Assembly: GCF_030161235.1 (NCBI RefSeq)
Contig: NZ_BSPW01000088.1
Location: 1 to 34,315, forward strand
Source: Vibrio zhanjiangensis
Lineage (GTDB): Bacteria; Pseudomonadota; Gammaproteobacteria; Enterobacterales; Vibrionaceae
DNA: 34,315 bases
Direction: 5' to 3'
How positions within the stretch are numbered: position 1 is the stretch's first letter; the number at the start of each line of letters is the position of its first letter. Position numbers and translations under genes: made by a program. This document shows positions 34,115 to 34,315 of this stretch, one piece after another. The notes beneath the pieces were generated by a model. The model was not told the origin of the DNA. It did no database searches and worked only from the letters and a program-made list of their open reading frames with translations.

Positions 34115-34146
34115 AACCATCTTAAGCTCAGTTTAAGATGGTTTTT
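34115..34146 (+). terminator. Rho-independent terminator after the Nramp-related gene
   Basis: AACCATCTTAA and TTAAGATGGTT form an 11-pair stem with a seven-base loop, followed by a short run of Ts. It lies 81 bases after the stop codon. Confidence 0.82.
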
Positions 34147-34260
34147 CATATTAAGTGGCCTAACTGCCATCCATCTCTTGTCATGCTCGATTAAAAGCAA
34201 ACACCCTAAACCGATAACGTCATTTAGTGTAATGTTATTAAAGCTTTAACCGATGTGATC

Positions 34261-34314
34261 ACCAAGCGATTCTGTCGTACCTTAATTACCAAGCGACTTT
34301 GTCATTACGTTAAC
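34261..34314. repeat. Two imperfect 27-bp direct repeats at the window edge
   Basis: ACCAAGCGA occurs at 34261 and 34288, each followed by a similar TTCTGTCGT / CTTTGTCAT and then a TTA-containing end, giving a 27-base period. The remainder of 34034-34315 holds only the terminator and no gene. Arrays like this can be protein-binding repeats, for example at a transposon end or an operator, but only two copies are inside the window. Confidence 0.55.
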
Positions 34315-34315
34315 T

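Overview
The window looks like a chromosomal segment from a member of the Vibrionaceae, most likely Vibrio. The grounds are gene content and order (alternating tRNA-Ser/tRNA-Arg genes, csrA, a monofunctional lysC, alaS, recX, recA, pncC), an 860-residue AlaS and a 348-residue RecA of the vibrio type, and close family matches for MutS, LptF/LptG, PepA, HolC and ValS. This assignment rests on remembered protein sequences; no search was run. No IS element, prophage or CRISPR array is visible.

Layout. 1-845: seven minus-strand tRNA genes (four and a partial fifth Arg-ACG, two Ser-GCT) behind a strong promoter, with a tandem duplication. 993-7714: a minus-strand housekeeping run csrA, lysC, alaS, recX, recA, pncC. 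recA carries a perfect 16-bp LexA box placed exactly between its -35 and -10 elements. 7774-17196: a tightly packed five-gene minus-strand operon: an NfeD/YqiJ-like OB-fold membrane protein, a flotillin (YqiK-like), a 1619-residue coiled-coil AAA+ ATPase of the DUF3686 'DNA repair ATPase' type, a single-HKD phospholipase-D-like protein and a TelA-family protein. 17503-20064: mutS, divergent from that operon. 20123-22300: lptG and lptF, convergent with mutS. 22493-27588: pepA, holC, valS on the plus strand. 27635-29802: an M48 metallopeptidase and a DUF898 (YjgN-like) membrane protein, translationally coupled. 30105-34033: a solitary periplasmic solute-binding protein, a D-2-hydroxyacid dehydrogenase, the pseudouridine synthase rluA, and an Nramp-related transporter that lacks the metal-binding motif. 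The last 55 bases hold two imperfect 27-bp direct repeats.

How the genes work together. Most of the window is core information processing (tRNA, AlaRS, ValRS, CsrA), recombination and mismatch repair (RecA, RecX, MutS), and envelope assembly (LptF/LptG export of lipopolysaccharide). The five-gene operon between pncC-recA and mutS is the accessory block and the best candidate for a poorly described system. A membrane scaffold (NfeD-like protein plus flotillin) is joined to a very large AAA+ motor, a probable nuclease or phospholipase, and a TelA protein. Overlapping or near-touching genes and a single upstream AT-rich promoter region with a Fur-like sequence suggest one transcription unit. I infer a membrane-associated stress or defence machine; its function is not shown by the sequence.

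A second unusual point is order: mutS is followed directly by lptG/lptF rather than by the rpoS-nlpD-pcm-surE cluster usually found near mutS in gammaproteobacteria, which suggests a rearrangement at about 20.1 kb.
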